Origin: Pelodictyon luteolum DSM 273
Lineage (GTDB): Bacteria; Bacteroidota; Chlorobiia; Chlorobiales; Chlorobiaceae
Assembly: GCF_000012485.1 (NCBI RefSeq)
Contig: NC_007512.1
Location: 1,945,501 to 2,009,500, forward strand
Direction of reading: 5' to 3'
DNA length: 64,000 nucleotides
The first letter of the stretch is position 1. Each line of letters starts with the position of its first letter. The notes under the pieces were generated by a model, which did no database searches, had not been told where the DNA came from, and was given only the letters and a program-made list of their open reading frames with translations. Below, piece by piece: positions 1 to 9,276 of this stretch. The position numbers and the translations under genes are program-made.

Positions 1-1
1 G

Positions 2-1747
2 ATCGAGACCGAAAACGCGGACCTCGACAAGATGCGGCGGGAGAGCCTCCAGCGCATCCTCGCCCAGCATACCGGCGACTGCCAGGGCCCATGCGAAACG
101 TCCTGCCCTGCAGGCTGCAACATTCCGGGGTTCATCGACGCCATCGCCGGCGGCAACGACCGCCTGGCAATTGAAATCATCAAGGACTCCATCCCTCTTC
201 CCGGCATGCTCGGAAGAATCTGCCCCGCGCCCTGCGAGGAAGAGTGCCGCCGGAACGGAGTAGACGAACCGGTCTCCATCTGTGCCCTCAAACGCCATGC
301 CGCCGACCTCGACACAGCTTCGACGGAACGCTTCATTCCCCCGCCCGCCCCGGAAACAGGCAAAAAGATCGCCATCATCGGTTCCGGCCCTGCCGGCCTC
401 AGCGCCGCCTACTACCTCCGGAGGATGGGCCACCGGGTCACCCTCTTCGAAGCCGAACCGCAGCCCGGCGGCATGATGCGCCAGGCCATCCCCCGCTTCC
501 GGCTTCCCGAATCGGTCATCAACTCCGACATCGCCCCGCTCGAAGCCATGGGCGTGGAGTTCCGCTGCGGCACCACATTCGGAAGGGATGTCACTATTGA
601 CGAACTCAGAAAGGACTACGACGCCCTGCTCCTTGCCGTCGGAGCGCAGCTGTCCGCCCGGCTCGGCATCCCCGGTGAAGATTCCCCGGGGGTCATCTGC
701 GGCATCAGTTTCCTGAAAAAAGCCGCTCTCGGCGAAAAGCTGGAGATCGGCAGAAAGGTGCTTGTCGCCGGAGGCGGCAACACGGCCATCGACGCAGCAC
801 GGACCGCCCTCTGCCTCGGCGCAGAGTCGGTGGAGATCATCTACCGCCGCTCGACTGAAGACATGTCGGCCAACCGCCCTGAAATCCGGGAAGCGCTTGG
901 CGAAGGAGTGAGGATCACCCCGTACACCGCGCCACTCTCTATCGAGTCATCCGACGGCCGGCTGGTTCTCACCGCCCTCAGAATGGAAGCCGGAGCCCCG
1001 GACGAAAGCGGCCGGCGGAGACCTGTGCCGATCGAAGGCTCAGACTTCACCATCACGGCCGATACCCTCATCACGGCCATCGGACAGGAGATAGACCCGG
1101 AGGTTTCAAGAGCAGCCGGACTGTATCCCAGTCACGGCCTCCGCATGCCCGTCGAGCGCGGAACGCTTCAGTCCAGAGAAGGGTGGATATTCGCTGCCGG
1201 TGACTGCGTGACGGGAGCCGACATTGCCGTGAAAGCCGTGGCGGCGGGAAAAACAGCAGCCCTCTCAATTGAGAGGTTCCTTGCCGGCAAGGAGCCCTCA
1301 TCCCCCGTGCGTCCGTTCAACTCCTCCTACGGCTTGCGCCATGAAGCGCCCGATGCACTCAGGGCAAATGCATCGGCTGAAAGCAGAATCCCCATGCAGG
1401 AAATCGGACACGAGATGAGAACCAGGGGGTTTGAAGAGATCGCAAAGGGTTACAGCCCGGATGAAGCCCGCAGAGAGGCCCTGCGATGCATGCAGTGCCG
1501 CTGCAGCGACGTTGATGCCTGCCGCCTGCGCCAGCTCGCAACCCTCTACCGGCCGGACACACCGCCCGTCGAAACGCTCCACGGCGGATTCAGCCGCCAG
1601 GAGCTTGGTGGAATACGGGTTGAACGGGAGAAATGCGTCGACTGCGGCATATGCATCCGCACGCTGCAGGAGGAGGGAAGCAGCAGAATGGAGGTCATTG
1701 CGAGGAACTGCCCCACCGGTGCGCTCTCAGTGGCCGAACATGGCTGA
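2..1747 (+). CDS. GltD-like FAD/NAD(P) iron-sulfur oxidoreductase (5' end outside window)
   Basis: Flavoprotein of the glutamate-synthase small-subunit family, which moves electrons between NAD(P)H and iron-sulfur centres. Counting from the first ATG (base 32), a Cys-rich Fe-S region lies at residues 17-72 (C17, C21, C25, C29, C64, C68, C72), an FAD motif GSGPAG at 117-122 and an NAD(P) motif GGGN at 247-250. The C terminus carries a ferredoxin-like cluster (CVDCGIC, then RNCPTGAL). The frame stays open to the left edge, and its first codons (IETENADLDK) fit the end of the [2Fe-2S] domain that precedes this module in NuoG/BzdV-like members, so I treat the gene as truncated. The physiological partner cannot be told here; it need not be true glutamate synthase. 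The 3' end overlaps the convergent small membrane gene by 21 bases. Confidence 0.85.
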   Translation: METENADLDKMRRESLQRILAQHTGDCQGPCETSCPAGCNIPGFIDAIAGGNDRLAIEIIKDSIPLPGMLGRICPAPCEEECRRNGVDEPVSICALKRHAADLDTASTERFIPPPAPETGKKIAIIGSGPAGLSAAYYLRRMGHRVTLFEAEPQPGGMMRQAIPRFRLPESVINSDIAPLEAMGVEFRCGTTFGRDVTIDELRKDYDALLLAVGAQLSARLGIPGEDSPGVICGISFLKKAALGEKLEIGRKVLVAGGGNTAIDAARTALCLGAESVEIIYRRSTEDMSANRPEIREALGEGVRITPYTAPLSIESSDGRLVLTALRMEAGAPDESGRRRPVPIEGSDFTITADTLITAIGQEIDPEVSRAAGLYPSHGLRMPVERGTLQSREGWIFAAGDCVTGADIAVKAVAAGKTAALSIERFLAGKEPSSPVRPFNSSYGLRHEAPDALRANASAESRIPMQEIGHEMRTRGFEEIAKGYSPDEARREALRCMQCRCSDVDACRLRQLATLYRPDTPPVETLHGGFSRQELGGIRVEREKCVDCGICIRTLQEEGSSRMEVIARNCPTGALSVAEHG

Positions 1748-1987
1748 GATGAAGTGAAGTGCGGTTGTGAAATGCTGCCAGAGCTGCCCGAAAAGGGGTG
1801 AGACGCCGGCGCCGGTAAACGAGAGGTAGGCGGCGTAGAGCACCACAAAGGCTGCCGCAACCAGCACAACCTGTACGACCTTCTTCAGGACGAACATCAA
1901 TACGAACGCCAGTACTGCGAGCGAGAGCACTACAGCCACGGCGAACAGCGCAGGGTGCTGGGAAAAATATGCGACGATCACCTCCAT
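1727..1987 (-). CDS. small membrane protein, unknown function
   Basis: A protein of 86 residues starting MEVIVAYFSQH. Two hydrophobic stretches (about residues 12-32 and 35-52) predict a small inner-membrane protein with a short tail rich in F and H. An earlier in-frame ATG at 2014 would put the start inside the hairpin at 2004-2021, so the ATG at 1987 is preferred. The gene lies 37 bases downstream of lpxB on the same strand and could be cotranscribed with it. No family was recognised. Confidence 0.6.
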   Translation of the reverse strand: MEVIVAYFSQHPALFAVAVVLSLAVLAFVLMFVLKKVVQVVLVAAAFVVLYAAYLSFTGAGVSPLFGQLWQHFTTALHFISAMFGH

Positions 1988-2003
1988 TACTCCACTCCTC
2001 ACT

Positions 2004-2021
2004 CCCCCCGGCAACGGGGGG
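2004..2021. other. GC-rich hairpin between lpxB and the small membrane gene
   Basis: Perfect 7-bp stem (CCCCCCG/CGGGGGG) with a GCAA tetraloop. There is no T-run on either side, so it is not a typical intrinsic terminator. It may stabilise or partly block the lpxB transcript. Confidence 0.45.
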
Positions 2022-2024
2022 TTC

Positions 2025-3176
2025 TCATTGCATTAGATAACCGGCGAGCACGTCGGCTACGTTCTTCGAAGGCGACAGGCTGGCAAGTCCGGAACGGGCC
2101 AGGAGCAGCTCTTCACGCATGGCCGCAAGCGCCCGGGGGTCATCGAGCAGGCGCGTCGCCTCGCGGAATATGCCCTCAGCCGACGCAGCACCCTGGATCA
2201 GTTCGGGAACCGCCTGCTCGGTGGCGCCGAGTCCCTTTGCGACGATGTTGGCCAGCGAAATGCTCGTCAATTTCACCAGATGGCGGCCGATCGTGTAGTT
2301 CAGCCAGCCGGTCCGGTAGATGACGACCATCGGCATGCCGAAGCAGAGCGACTCGAGGGTCGCCGTCCCGGAAGTCACAAGGCCAAGGTCGCTCTGCTGC
2401 ATCACTTCATAGGCGCTGCACTCCACGACCCGTACCCCCGGATGGTGCCGGAGCGCCTCGAACTGATGCACTTCGAGCTGCGGCGCCCGGCCGAGCAAAA
2501 AAACCACGTTACCTGTCTCAGCCAGCATTGCTGCCGCGCCGGCCATCGAGGGAAAAATGTGGGCAAGCTCCTGGCGGCGGCTGCCGGGCAGGAGGCCGAC
2601 AAGCTGAGTGCCTGGCTCTATGGCGTGGCGGCGCATGAATGCCTCCTTCGGCTCACGCTGCACCTCCTGCAGCTCCTCCACCACCGGGCTGCCGACGAAC
2701 TCGGCCTTCACGCCGTGGAGTTTGAAGAAGTCGACTTCGAAGCGGAATATGACGAGCAGGCGGTCGACATACTGCCGTATCGCCTCCACCCTGCGCTCCT
2801 TCCAGGCCCAGACCTGGGGGGAGATGTAGTAGACCACAGGTATTGCCTGTTCATGCAGGAACTTTGCAAGCATGAGGTTCATGCCCGGATAGTCGACAAG
2901 CAGCGCCACGTCGGGTTTTTCACGGACGATGGCCGCCTTGATATCACGGATTGCCCGGCGGAGGAATCGCGCGTGCAGGAGCACGTCGACAAAGCCCATG
3001 ATGCTCATCTGCCGGGTATCGTAGAGCAGACGGGCGCCCTGTGCCCTCAGCCTGTCGCCTCCCACGCCGAACACCTCCGTCCGGGGGGCCATCTCAAGCA
3101 GCCTCGCCACCGGACCCGATGCATGCAGGTCGCCGGATACTTCGCCGGCAAGGACAAAAAGCTTCTTTGGCATCAA
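2025..3176 (-). CDS. lpxB: lipid-A-disaccharide synthase
   Basis: Joins UDP-2,3-diacylglucosamine and lipid X to form the lipid A disaccharide (family GT19), acting at the cytoplasmic face of the inner membrane. The 383-residue length is normal for LpxB. Family motifs are GEVSGD at residues 11-16, VDYPGMN at 94-100, YYISPQVWAWK at 116-126 and a LLPGSRRQE loop near 195. The start is one of two adjacent ATGs (3176 or 3173). The gene is divergent from the phosphohexomutase gene across a 180-base gap holding short direct repeats. It shows that the organism makes lipid A, in line with kdsD, lptC and bamA elsewhere in the window. Confidence 0.96.
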   Translation of the reverse strand: MMPKKLFVLAGEVSGDLHASGPVARLLEMAPRTEVFGVGGDRLRAQGARLLYDTRQMSIMGFVDVLLHARFLRRAIRDIKAAIVREKPDVALLVDYPGMNLMLAKFLHEQAIPVVYYISPQVWAWKERRVEAIRQYVDRLLVIFRFEVDFFKLHGVKAEFVGSPVVEELQEVQREPKEAFMRRHAIEPGTQLVGLLPGSRRQELAHIFPSMAGAAAMLAETGNVVFLLGRAPQLEVHQFEALRHHPGVRVVECSAYEVMQQSDLGLVTSGTATLESLCFGMPMVVIYRTGWLNYTIGRHLVKLTSISLANIVAKGLGATEQAVPELIQGAASAEGIFREATRLLDDPRALAAMREELLLARSGLASLSPSKNVADVLAGYLMQ

Positions 3177-3235
3177 TGAGGGATCAATGATTAATCAATG
3201 AGGACGGATTGATGGCGGTTTGATGGCGGTTTGAC
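3173..3235. repeat. short direct repeats in the lpxB/phosphohexomutase divergent region
   Basis: ATCAATGA occurs three times between 3173 and 3202, followed by two tandem copies of the 11-mer GATGGCGGTTT. The first repeat overlaps the lpxB start codon region. It may be slippage-generated or regulatory; nothing more can be said. Confidence 0.5.
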
Positions 3236-3309
3236 AATGATGAGGGAAGATTGCGCCGGAACATTGTATGTACGGGGGGGAAACTGTATTTTGTGAAAGA
3301 TTTTCAGGG

Positions 3310-3324
3310 AATCCATCATGGATT
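3310..3324. promoter_or_regulatory. inverted repeat upstream of phosphohexomutase gene
   Basis: AATCCAT-C-ATGGATT is a perfect 7-bp inverted repeat, nested in a wider GGGAA...TTCCC pairing, ending about 30 bases before the ATG at 3357. It could be an operator or a leader hairpin. No regulator is known. Confidence 0.3.
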
Positions 3325-3356
3325 TTCATTTCCCATTATATTAAAAACGATACAGA

Positions 3357-4739
3357 ATGCAAGTCAAATTCGGCACTGACGGATGGAGAGCGATCATTGC
3401 AAAAGACTATACTTTCGACAACCTTAAACTCGCAGCACTCGCCAGCGCACGGTATTTCCTGAACCACCCGCTGAAGGCAAAAGGGGTCTGCATCGGCTAC
3501 GACACCCGCTTCATGTCGAAGGAGTTTGCCCGCTACACCGCCGAGGTGTTCTCCTCACAGGGTCTCAGGGTGTTTCTTGCCGACAGCTTCGCTTCAACGC
3601 CGGCCGTCTCGCTCTACACCAAGGCCAAGCAGCTTGCCGGCGGCATCGTCATCACCGCATCGCACAACCCCGCCATATACAACGGATTCAAGGTCAAGGC
3701 CTCCTACGGCGGCCCGGCCAGCCCTGAAGTGATTTCGGAAATCGAGTCCTATCTGCCGCAGGTTGATCCTGCTGCGGACATCAAGGCGGACCCGAAGCTG
3801 ATCGAACCGGTCGACATGAAAGGATTCTATGTCAACTACCTCGAAGCCCACATCGACCTCAAGCTGATCCGGCAGTCACGCATCAAGATCGCCCACAACG
3901 CCATGTACGGCGCAGGACAGGACATCATCACCCGCCTTTTCGACGAGTCAATGGTGAACTGCTACCACTGCAGCCAGAACCCCGGCTTCGGCGGCATCAA
4001 CCCTGAACCGATCCCCCCCTACATCGAAGAGTTCGTTGAATTCTTCCGCGAGGTGGAGACCGATGTAGCCATCATCAACGACGGCGACGCCGACCGCATC
4101 GGCATGCTCGACGAAAAAGGCGAGTTCGTCGACTCCCACAAGCTCTTTGCCATCATCCTGAAAGACCTTGTCGAAGAGAAGCACCAGCATGGCGAAGTGG
4201 CAAAGACCTTTGCGTTGACGGACGTCATCGACAGGATCTGCAAGAAACACGGCCTCATGATGCATGAGCTGCCGGTCGGGTTCAAGTACGTCAGCACCCT
4301 CATGGCGACCCGCGACATCCTCATCGGCGGCGAAGAGTCCGGAGGCATCGGCATCACGGCCTTCCTTCCCGAGCGCGACGGCATCTATATCGGCCTGCTC
4401 ATCCTCGAAATGATGGCCCGCAAGGAAAAGACCCTCTCACAGCTTGTACAGGAGCTCTACGACGAGTACGGCTTCTTTGCATACCGCCGGCTCGATCTCC
4501 ATGTCAGCGATGTGAAGAAACAGGCCATCATCGACAAGGCGGCAGCGGGCGACCTTCCATCGATTGCCGGCTACCCCGTCGTGAAGTTCAGCGATCTGGA
4601 CGGCTACAAATACCATTTCGAAGGAGGATGGATGCTCATCCGCCCCTCAGGCACGGAACCGATCCTCAGGATCTACTGCGAAGCTGACTCCTCTGAAAAG
4701 GTGGAAAAGGTGCTCGCTTTCGCTTCAAAACTCGCCTGA
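3357..4739 (+). CDS. phosphoglucomutase/phosphomannomutase family protein
   Basis: Alpha-D-phosphohexomutase of 460 residues that interconverts sugar 1- and 6-phosphates in the cytoplasm. The catalytic phosphoserine loop TASHNP has Ser102. The Mg-binding loop DGDADR lies at 242-247, the sugar-specificity loop GEESGG at 325-330, and the phosphate-binding RPSGTEP loop near the C terminus. All four active-site elements are intact. Substrate (glucose, mannose or glucosamine phosphate) cannot be assigned from motifs alone. A second mutase of the superfamily sits at 24091. The gene is followed 75 bases later by an ECF sigma factor gene. Confidence 0.92.
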   Translation: MQVKFGTDGWRAIIAKDYTFDNLKLAALASARYFLNHPLKAKGVCIGYDTRFMSKEFARYTAEVFSSQGLRVFLADSFASTPAVSLYTKAKQLAGGIVITASHNPAIYNGFKVKASYGGPASPEVISEIESYLPQVDPAADIKADPKLIEPVDMKGFYVNYLEAHIDLKLIRQSRIKIAHNAMYGAGQDIITRLFDESMVNCYHCSQNPGFGGINPEPIPPYIEEFVEFFREVETDVAIINDGDADRIGMLDEKGEFVDSHKLFAIILKDLVEEKHQHGEVAKTFALTDVIDRICKKHGLMMHELPVGFKYVSTLMATRDILIGGEESGGIGITAFLPERDGIYIGLLILEMMARKEKTLSQLVQELYDEYGFFAYRRLDLHVSDVKKQAIIDKAAAGDLPSIAGYPVVKFSDLDGYKYHFEGGWMLIRPSGTEPILRIYCEADSSEKVEKVLAFASKLA

Positions 4740-4814
4740 GCGACCATCGAGGGCGGCGCATACGGAGGGCACCCACCCTCGAAACATAGAACAGGTCCTT
4801 AGGGGACAGGGCAG

Positions 4815-5357
4815 ATGACACCGAGGGAAGAACAGTTAAGGGACATCGTAGAAGAGCACCAGGAGATGGTGCTCAATACCTGTTACCGTTTCGTCTTCAA
4901 CCGCGAGGACGCCGAAGACATCGCCCAGGACGTCTTTATAGAAGTACACCGTTCGCTGGACCGGTTCAGGGAGGATTCGAAGCTCTCCACCTGGATCTAC
5001 CGCATTGCCGTAACGAAGTCCCTCGACCACCTCCGCCGGCTGAAACGTAAAAAACGGTTCAGTTCGCTGAAGCGGATGATCGGAGCGGAAGACCCGGCAA
5101 TCAACATCGCGGCTCCTTCGAGGGACAACCCCGAAGAGGCGCTTGAGGACAAGGAACGAATACAGGTGCTGCAAGTGGCGCTGGAGTCGCTGCCCGACAG
5201 CCAGAAAACCGCGTTCCTGCTCAGCAAGCAGGACGGCTACAGCAACCAGGAGATCGCCGACATCATGGAAACGTCGGTCTCTGCGGTGGAGTCCCTGGTA
5301 CACCGGGCGAAGAAAAAGCTGCAGGAGCTGCTCGAGGACTATTACCGGCGCCACTGA
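4815..5357 (+). CDS. ECF-type RNA polymerase sigma factor
   Basis: A sigma-70 family protein of 180 residues with only regions 2 and 4. Sigma2 spans about residues 13-78, including the core-binding stretch [10 protein letters not shown] and the [18 protein letters not shown] region. A linker of about 35 residues follows, then sigma4 at 115-172 with the helix-turn-helix [20 protein letters not shown]. The genes downstream on the same strand are a one-pass membrane protein, a CpxP-like protein and a DUF4405 membrane protein, so the sigma factor probably controls an envelope or redox stress set. The 5430 product could be its anti-sigma factor (inference from position and topology). Confidence 0.93.
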   Translation: MTPREEQLRDIVEEHQEMVLNTCYRFVFNREDAEDIAQDVFIEVHRSLDRFREDSKLSTWIYRIAVTKSLDHLRRLKRKKRFSSLKRMIGAEDPAINIAAPSRDNPEEALEDKERIQVLQVALESLPDSQKTAFLLSKQDGYSNQEIADIMETSVSAVESLVHRAKKKLQELLEDYYRRH

Positions 5358-5429
5358 AATGAGAGTGCATGCAGAAGCACAAGTTTTATACAGACCTGTC
5401 GTCAAATAAAAGAAACACCCCAGGAACAG

Positions 5430-5831
5430 ATGATCAGAAAGAGCCGTAACGACATGCATACCAGAGAAGAAGTGAAGAGAACCATGGCCGTTCTTGATGG
5501 AATACGGCCGATCGGGGTGCACCCCAGCTTCCGGGTTCGGCTGATGCAGCGGATCGAAGAAGAATCAAATGCCGGCGCCCTGAAAACGAGCGGCATCGGA
5601 TCCAGAGTGAACTACCGCTTCGCCCTCATGCTGCTGCTTATCATCATCAATCTGGGCTCCGCGCTTATTGTCCTTCTCCAGAATGCAGGCGACTCCGCCC
5701 CGGCCATCAGCGAAATGCTGGGGAGTTTCGGCGACGATTACTCAAGCTCGACGTTTGCCTATTACCAGGAGCCCGCCCCATATGCCGGAGAGCATCTCGA
5801 AGCGGCACCCGCAGACCTGCAGACTCCCTGA
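5430..5831 (+). CDS. one-pass membrane protein, candidate anti-sigma factor
   Basis: A protein of 133 residues with a basic cytoplasmic N-terminal part (residues 1-60), one membrane segment at about 63-84, and an acidic, aromatic C-terminal tail. AGGA stands just before the ATG and supports this start. Position directly after an ECF sigma gene and the N-in, one-pass layout match anti-sigma factors, but no zinc-binding HxxxCxxC motif is present, so it is not a classical ZAS protein. Function is inferred from context only. Confidence 0.65.
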   Translation: MIRKSRNDMHTREEVKRTMAVLDGIRPIGVHPSFRVRLMQRIEEESNAGALKTSGIGSRVNYRFALMLLLIIINLGSALIVLLQNAGDSAPAISEMLGSFGDDYSSSTFAYYQEPAPYAGEHLEAAPADLQTP

Positions 5832-5903
5832 GGAGGGGAGCTTCGCCACAAACGGATGGCGTACCCCCCTGCCGGGCACCCTCCACATGACTTCACCGAT
5901 ACC

Positions 5904-6419
5904 ATGAACTTCCTTACTACAAAACGGCTCGTCACCACGGCCCTCATCCTGCTCGTCATCCTTAACGTCACCCTGCTCAGCGTGCTCTGGTGGCAGAACA
6001 TCCATGCCCCGGCACCACGGCCGGTGACCCTCACCCGCGAGGTGAGCCGGCAGATCTACTTCCAGCTCCCGCTCTCCCTCACCCGCAGCCAGGCGGCCTC
6101 TTTCCAGGAGCTCCGCCGTCAGCACTTCCGGAAAGTCCGCCCCCAGATACAGGCCATCGGGTCCCTGAAGCAGCAGCTTGTTGAAGAGTCCTTCCAGGAG
6201 AGCCCCGACACGATGAAGATCACGGCCCTGGCCACAGAGCTCGGCAACCGTCAGGCGGAGATCGAGCGAGAGCTCGCCCATCACTTCCATGAACTCGCAA
6301 TGACCTGCACGCCCGCCCAGCGCGACTCGCTGAAAACCATGCTCGGAGAGCTGGCAACCCGCAAAATCATCATGCACCAGGAGCACTGGAAAAGCACTCC
6401 TGCCGGCGGGACCCGCTGA
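5904..6419 (+). CDS. CpxP/Spy-like periplasmic protein with N-terminal membrane anchor
   Basis: A protein of 171 residues. An N-terminal membrane segment (about 9-30) is followed by a helical domain with two LTxxQ-type motifs (SLTRSQAASFQELRRQHF and CTPAQRDSLKTML), the hallmark of the CpxP/Spy/ZraP group. Those proteins act in the periplasm as stress sensors, metal sensors or chaperones. An upstream in-frame ATG at 5856 would add a Pro-rich stretch unlike a signal peptide, so the ATG at 5904 is chosen. It lies in the ECF sigma cluster, which supports an envelope-stress role. Confidence 0.72.
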   Translation: MNFLTTKRLVTTALILLVILNVTLLSVLWWQNIHAPAPRPVTLTREVSRQIYFQLPLSLTRSQAASFQELRRQHFRKVRPQIQAIGSLKQQLVEESFQESPDTMKITALATELGNRQAEIERELAHHFHELAMTCTPAQRDSLKTMLGELATRKIIMHQEHWKSTPAGGTR

Positions 6420-6447
6420 ACCGAATAACAACAACCATTTTTTCGAC

Positions 6448-7269
6448 ATGAAAAAAATCATCAACTGGCGGATCTTCATCAGCCTCGGGCTCGTCACCTC
6501 GTTTGTGATGCTCCTCGTCTCCGGTACCGTGCTCTTCATCGCCCCTCCCGGAAGGGTGGCGAACTGGACCGGATGGCAGCTTCTCGCTCTCAGCAAGAGC
6601 GAATGGCAGGACCAGCATACCATTTTCGGATTCACCTTCGCCCTTCTGTCGGTGTTCCACCTCTTCGTCATCAACTGGAAGGCGTTTGTCAGCTACATCA
6701 AGGCCAAAGCCACCAGCGGGCTCAGCCATCCGCTTGAGCTCGTATCCATTCTCCTGCTCACCATCCTCTTCGGTGTCGGCACCGCACAGCACCTGCAGCC
6801 GTTCTCAGCAATCACCACGCTCGGAGAGCAGCTTAAAGGATCATGGGAAAGCAGCATCAAGCAGCCGCCCGTCGCCCATGCCGAAACAATGACGCTTGAA
6901 GAGCTCGCCCGGCAGCCATCTGTCGGAAAAAGCGCAGAAGAGATCCTCGAAACCCTCCAGAAAGCCGGCCTTAAGGCGTCCTCAACATCCGAAACCCTCG
7001 GTGAAATAGCCCGAAAGAGCGGCATCTCGGCCGAGCAGGCATACAAGCTCCTGGCCCCGGCGAACAAGGAACTGCAGAAAGAGGGGTTCGGCAGAAAGAC
7101 ACTGCTTGAGGTAGCCGAAGAAAACGGCGTTTCGGCTGCATCGCTGCAGCTCGCCCTTGAAGCGAAGGGTATGAAGGCAGAGCCATCAGACAGCATGAGA
7201 AGCATTGCCGAATCCAACGGCATCAGCGTTCAGGAACTGCGCCAGCGTCTAGAGGAGATCCTTCGCTAG
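6448..7269 (+). CDS. DUF4405-type membrane protein with C-terminal helical repeats
   Basis: A protein of 273 residues. The first 120 form a cytochrome-b-like DUF4405 core with three membrane segments (about 8-32, 58-78, 96-113) and histidines H57, H71, H94 and H115 as possible haem ligands. After a linker comes a tail (147-273) of about four degenerate 30-35 residue repeats built on TL-x-E-(I/V)-A-x-x-x-G-(I/V)-S-x-x-x-L. The same HTH-like pattern recurs at about 148, 183, 218 and 249. It is last in the sigma-factor cluster and its stop overlaps the convergent flippase gene by four bases. Function is unknown; an electron-transfer or sensing role is a guess. Confidence 0.72.
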   Translation: MKKIINWRIFISLGLVTSFVMLLVSGTVLFIAPPGRVANWTGWQLLALSKSEWQDQHTIFGFTFALLSVFHLFVINWKAFVSYIKAKATSGLSHPLELVSILLLTILFGVGTAQHLQPFSAITTLGEQLKGSWESSIKQPPVAHAETMTLEELARQPSVGKSAEEILETLQKAGLKASSTSETLGEIARKSGISAEQAYKLLAPANKELQKEGFGRKTLLEVAEENGVSAASLQLALEAKGMKAEPSDSMRSIAESNGISVQELRQRLEEILR

Positions 7270-8789
7270 CTGCGCCGCCGGGTCCTGCTGCGCAGCTTTG
7301 CAAAGAGGAGCCCGGATTCAGGGCGGAACATGAGGACGGAAAAGAGCAGGTAGAAACCGAGCAGTGCTCCTTTAAAGCCGGGCCCGACCCACGAGCCGTC
7401 CGGCAGGAGCGCAGAGGCCGATACACCGGCCCAGCCGGCCCCGATACCCCCGACAAGCAGAAGAGAGAGTTTTCCCCAGTCATGCTGCACCGGGTATGCA
7501 CGCAGGGAATAATAGGCCATCATCATGCACATCACCACCGTACCGGCAACGATGGCGTAAGCCGCTCCCTCCATCCCCGACAGAGGAATCAGCCACCAGC
7601 AGAAAAGACCGGTCACCGATGCACCCGCAAAGGTCACGACCGGCAGGTACCGGGTCGTCCCCGTGATGAGGATGCCGGCCGAAAGGTTGGTTGAAACCAT
7701 GTCGAACACATAGCTCAGAAAAATCCACGGCAGCACCGAGAGGCCTATCCAGTAGCCGGGAGGGAGCAGGTAAAGGGCCCCCCCGTAATGGTAGCGCACC
7801 AGATCCGGCACGAAAAAGGTTGCCGCAAGCGCCATGAACATGGTGAGCATGGTCGAAATGCTGAGGACGTGGCGGAACAGCCGTTTGGCATCGGGGTCGT
7901 TGGAGTGCTGGAGGAAAAAGGGCTGCCATGCGAACCTGAACACCTGGATGAGCAGCTGCAGCACCACCCCGAACGCCACTACCCTGCCGTAGATACCCAC
8001 CACGTCGGAAGCCTCGAGACCTTTGCCATAGATGCGCTCGATATCGCCGGAGGACATACGGATCAGGATGTTGCGGTCTATGAGGTGGATAAGGAGGCCG
8101 GCGATGCCTGTCGGCACGTAGGGAAGGCCGATACGAAGCATATCGCGAAGGTCGGCGAACGAGAACGCCGCCCGGAGGCGGCGGAGGACAGGAAAGAGCA
8201 GGATGAGGGTAAGGAGGGAACCAAGAATATTGGAGAGAAATGCACCGCCGAGGCCCGCCTGCAGGGGCCCGAGGAGGATGAAGGCACTGATGACAACGGC
8301 CACGACGCCCGCGATGCGCGCCACGGCGAATCGCACGGCCTGGCGCTTGAGGCGAAGCTCCGCAAAAGGAATCACGAGCAGGGTGTCGATCCAGAGAATC
8401 ACGGCCGCATAGCGGATGAAGGGCTGTTCGGCGGGCGATAGGCCGATCATGGAGGAAACCGATGGAGCAAGCAGAAAGAGTATCGCGGTAAAAAGGGTTG
8501 CGGTCGTAAAGAGTGAGATGAAGGCCGTCGAGAAGAGCGGGCGCTCATCCTTCTGCAGGCGGATCGCATCGGAAGCGGTCTTCAGGTACGAGGTTTCAAG
8601 ACCATAGGAAAAGATGACATTGGCGATGGCGATGTTCGCGTACACCAGCGTCTGGATACCGTTGTCGAAGGTCGAGAGCTGGTTGGCGTAGAGCGGGACG
8701 AGCAGATAGTTGAGGCTGCGGGCCAGTATCGTGCTCGTCCCGTAGATGAGGGTATCCTTGAAGAGAAGCTTGAGCTTTCCAAGCAGCAT
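7266..8789 (-). CDS. polysaccharide/oligosaccharide flippase family protein
   Basis: A hydrophobic protein of 507 residues with about 12-14 membrane segments, beginning with the [20 protein letters not shown] stretch typical of the MATE-like MOP superfamily (Wzx/MurJ/RfbX group). Such proteins flip lipid-linked sugars from the cytoplasmic to the periplasmic leaflet. No glycosyltransferase is adjacent; the surface-glycan genes sit at 54-64 kb. The gene ends in the sequence shared with the DUF4405 gene, so the two transcripts converge. Substrate unknown. Confidence 0.85.
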   Translation of the reverse strand: MLLGKLKLLFKDTLIYGTSTILARSLNYLLVPLYANQLSTFDNGIQTLVYANIAIANVIFSYGLETSYLKTASDAIRLQKDERPLFSTAFISLFTTATLFTAILFLLAPSVSSMIGLSPAEQPFIRYAAVILWIDTLLVIPFAELRLKRQAVRFAVARIAGVVAVVISAFILLGPLQAGLGGAFLSNILGSLLTLILLFPVLRRLRAAFSFADLRDMLRIGLPYVPTGIAGLLIHLIDRNILIRMSSGDIERIYGKGLEASDVVGIYGRVVAFGVVLQLLIQVFRFAWQPFFLQHSNDPDAKRLFRHVLSISTMLTMFMALAATFFVPDLVRYHYGGALYLLPPGYWIGLSVLPWIFLSYVFDMVSTNLSAGILITGTTRYLPVVTFAGASVTGLFCWWLIPLSGMEGAAYAIVAGTVVMCMMMAYYSLRAYPVQHDWGKLSLLLVGGIGAGWAGVSASALLPDGSWVGPGFKGALLGFYLLFSVLMFRPESGLLFAKLRSRTRRRS

Positions 8790-8809
8790 TGATCGATGCT
8801 CCTCTTGGC

Positions 8810-9163
8810 CTAGGCCTCTTCTGACATGCCGGACTTCCCGGCACCGTCCGCGCTGCCGTTTTCGGCTTCACGGCGGCGGCGCACAGCATCCGCATCAATC
8901 TGGAACCGGCCGTCTTTCTCCATGACGGGGATTTTCGAGATCACCTCGCGCAGGTGGGCCTGGGCCTCCTGCTGCTGCTGCTTGAGCTTTTCGAGTTCCG
9001 CGCCCGACAGGCCGACGGGGTTGTCGGGATCAATGAGTGAAGACTTGAAGGATTCAATTTCCAGCGACTGCTCCGTTTTCATGTACCCGACAAACTTCCT
9101 GAGCAGAAAGATGAAGAAAAAAAACACCAGCAGCGAAAACACCATGATGGGGATCCAGCTCAT
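8810..9163 (-). CDS. membrane-anchored protein with coiled-coil tendency, unknown
   Basis: A protein of 117 residues. The start [12 protein letters not shown] at 9163 gives one N-terminal membrane segment (about 4-24). The cytoplasmic or periplasmic remainder is charged and Q-rich ([16 protein letters not shown]) and probably helical. Earlier in-frame starts lack signal character. It lies 20 bases upstream of the flippase gene on the same strand, so the two are probably one operon. No family was recognised. Confidence 0.6.
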   Translation of the reverse strand: MSWIPIMVFSLLVFFFFIFLLRKFVGYMKTEQSLEIESFKSSLIDPDNPVGLSGAELEKLKQQQQEAQAHLREVISKIPVMEKDGRFQIDADAVRRRREAENGSADGAGKSGMSEEA

Positions 9164-9276
9164 AATCGCAACAGTCTGTTTGGTGAAGAAAGCGGTAGTT
9201 ATTGCAATGTAGCCGATATTCCTTTTTATTGAAAGTACAACCAAGGTTCTTTTGCCGAACCCCGCATAACAACACC

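Noticed and set aside
2280-3179. 299-codon plus-strand frame opposite lpxB
   Set aside because: Antisense shadow of a high-GC gene; composition is low in hydrophobic order and no family fits, while the minus-strand LpxB has all motifs.
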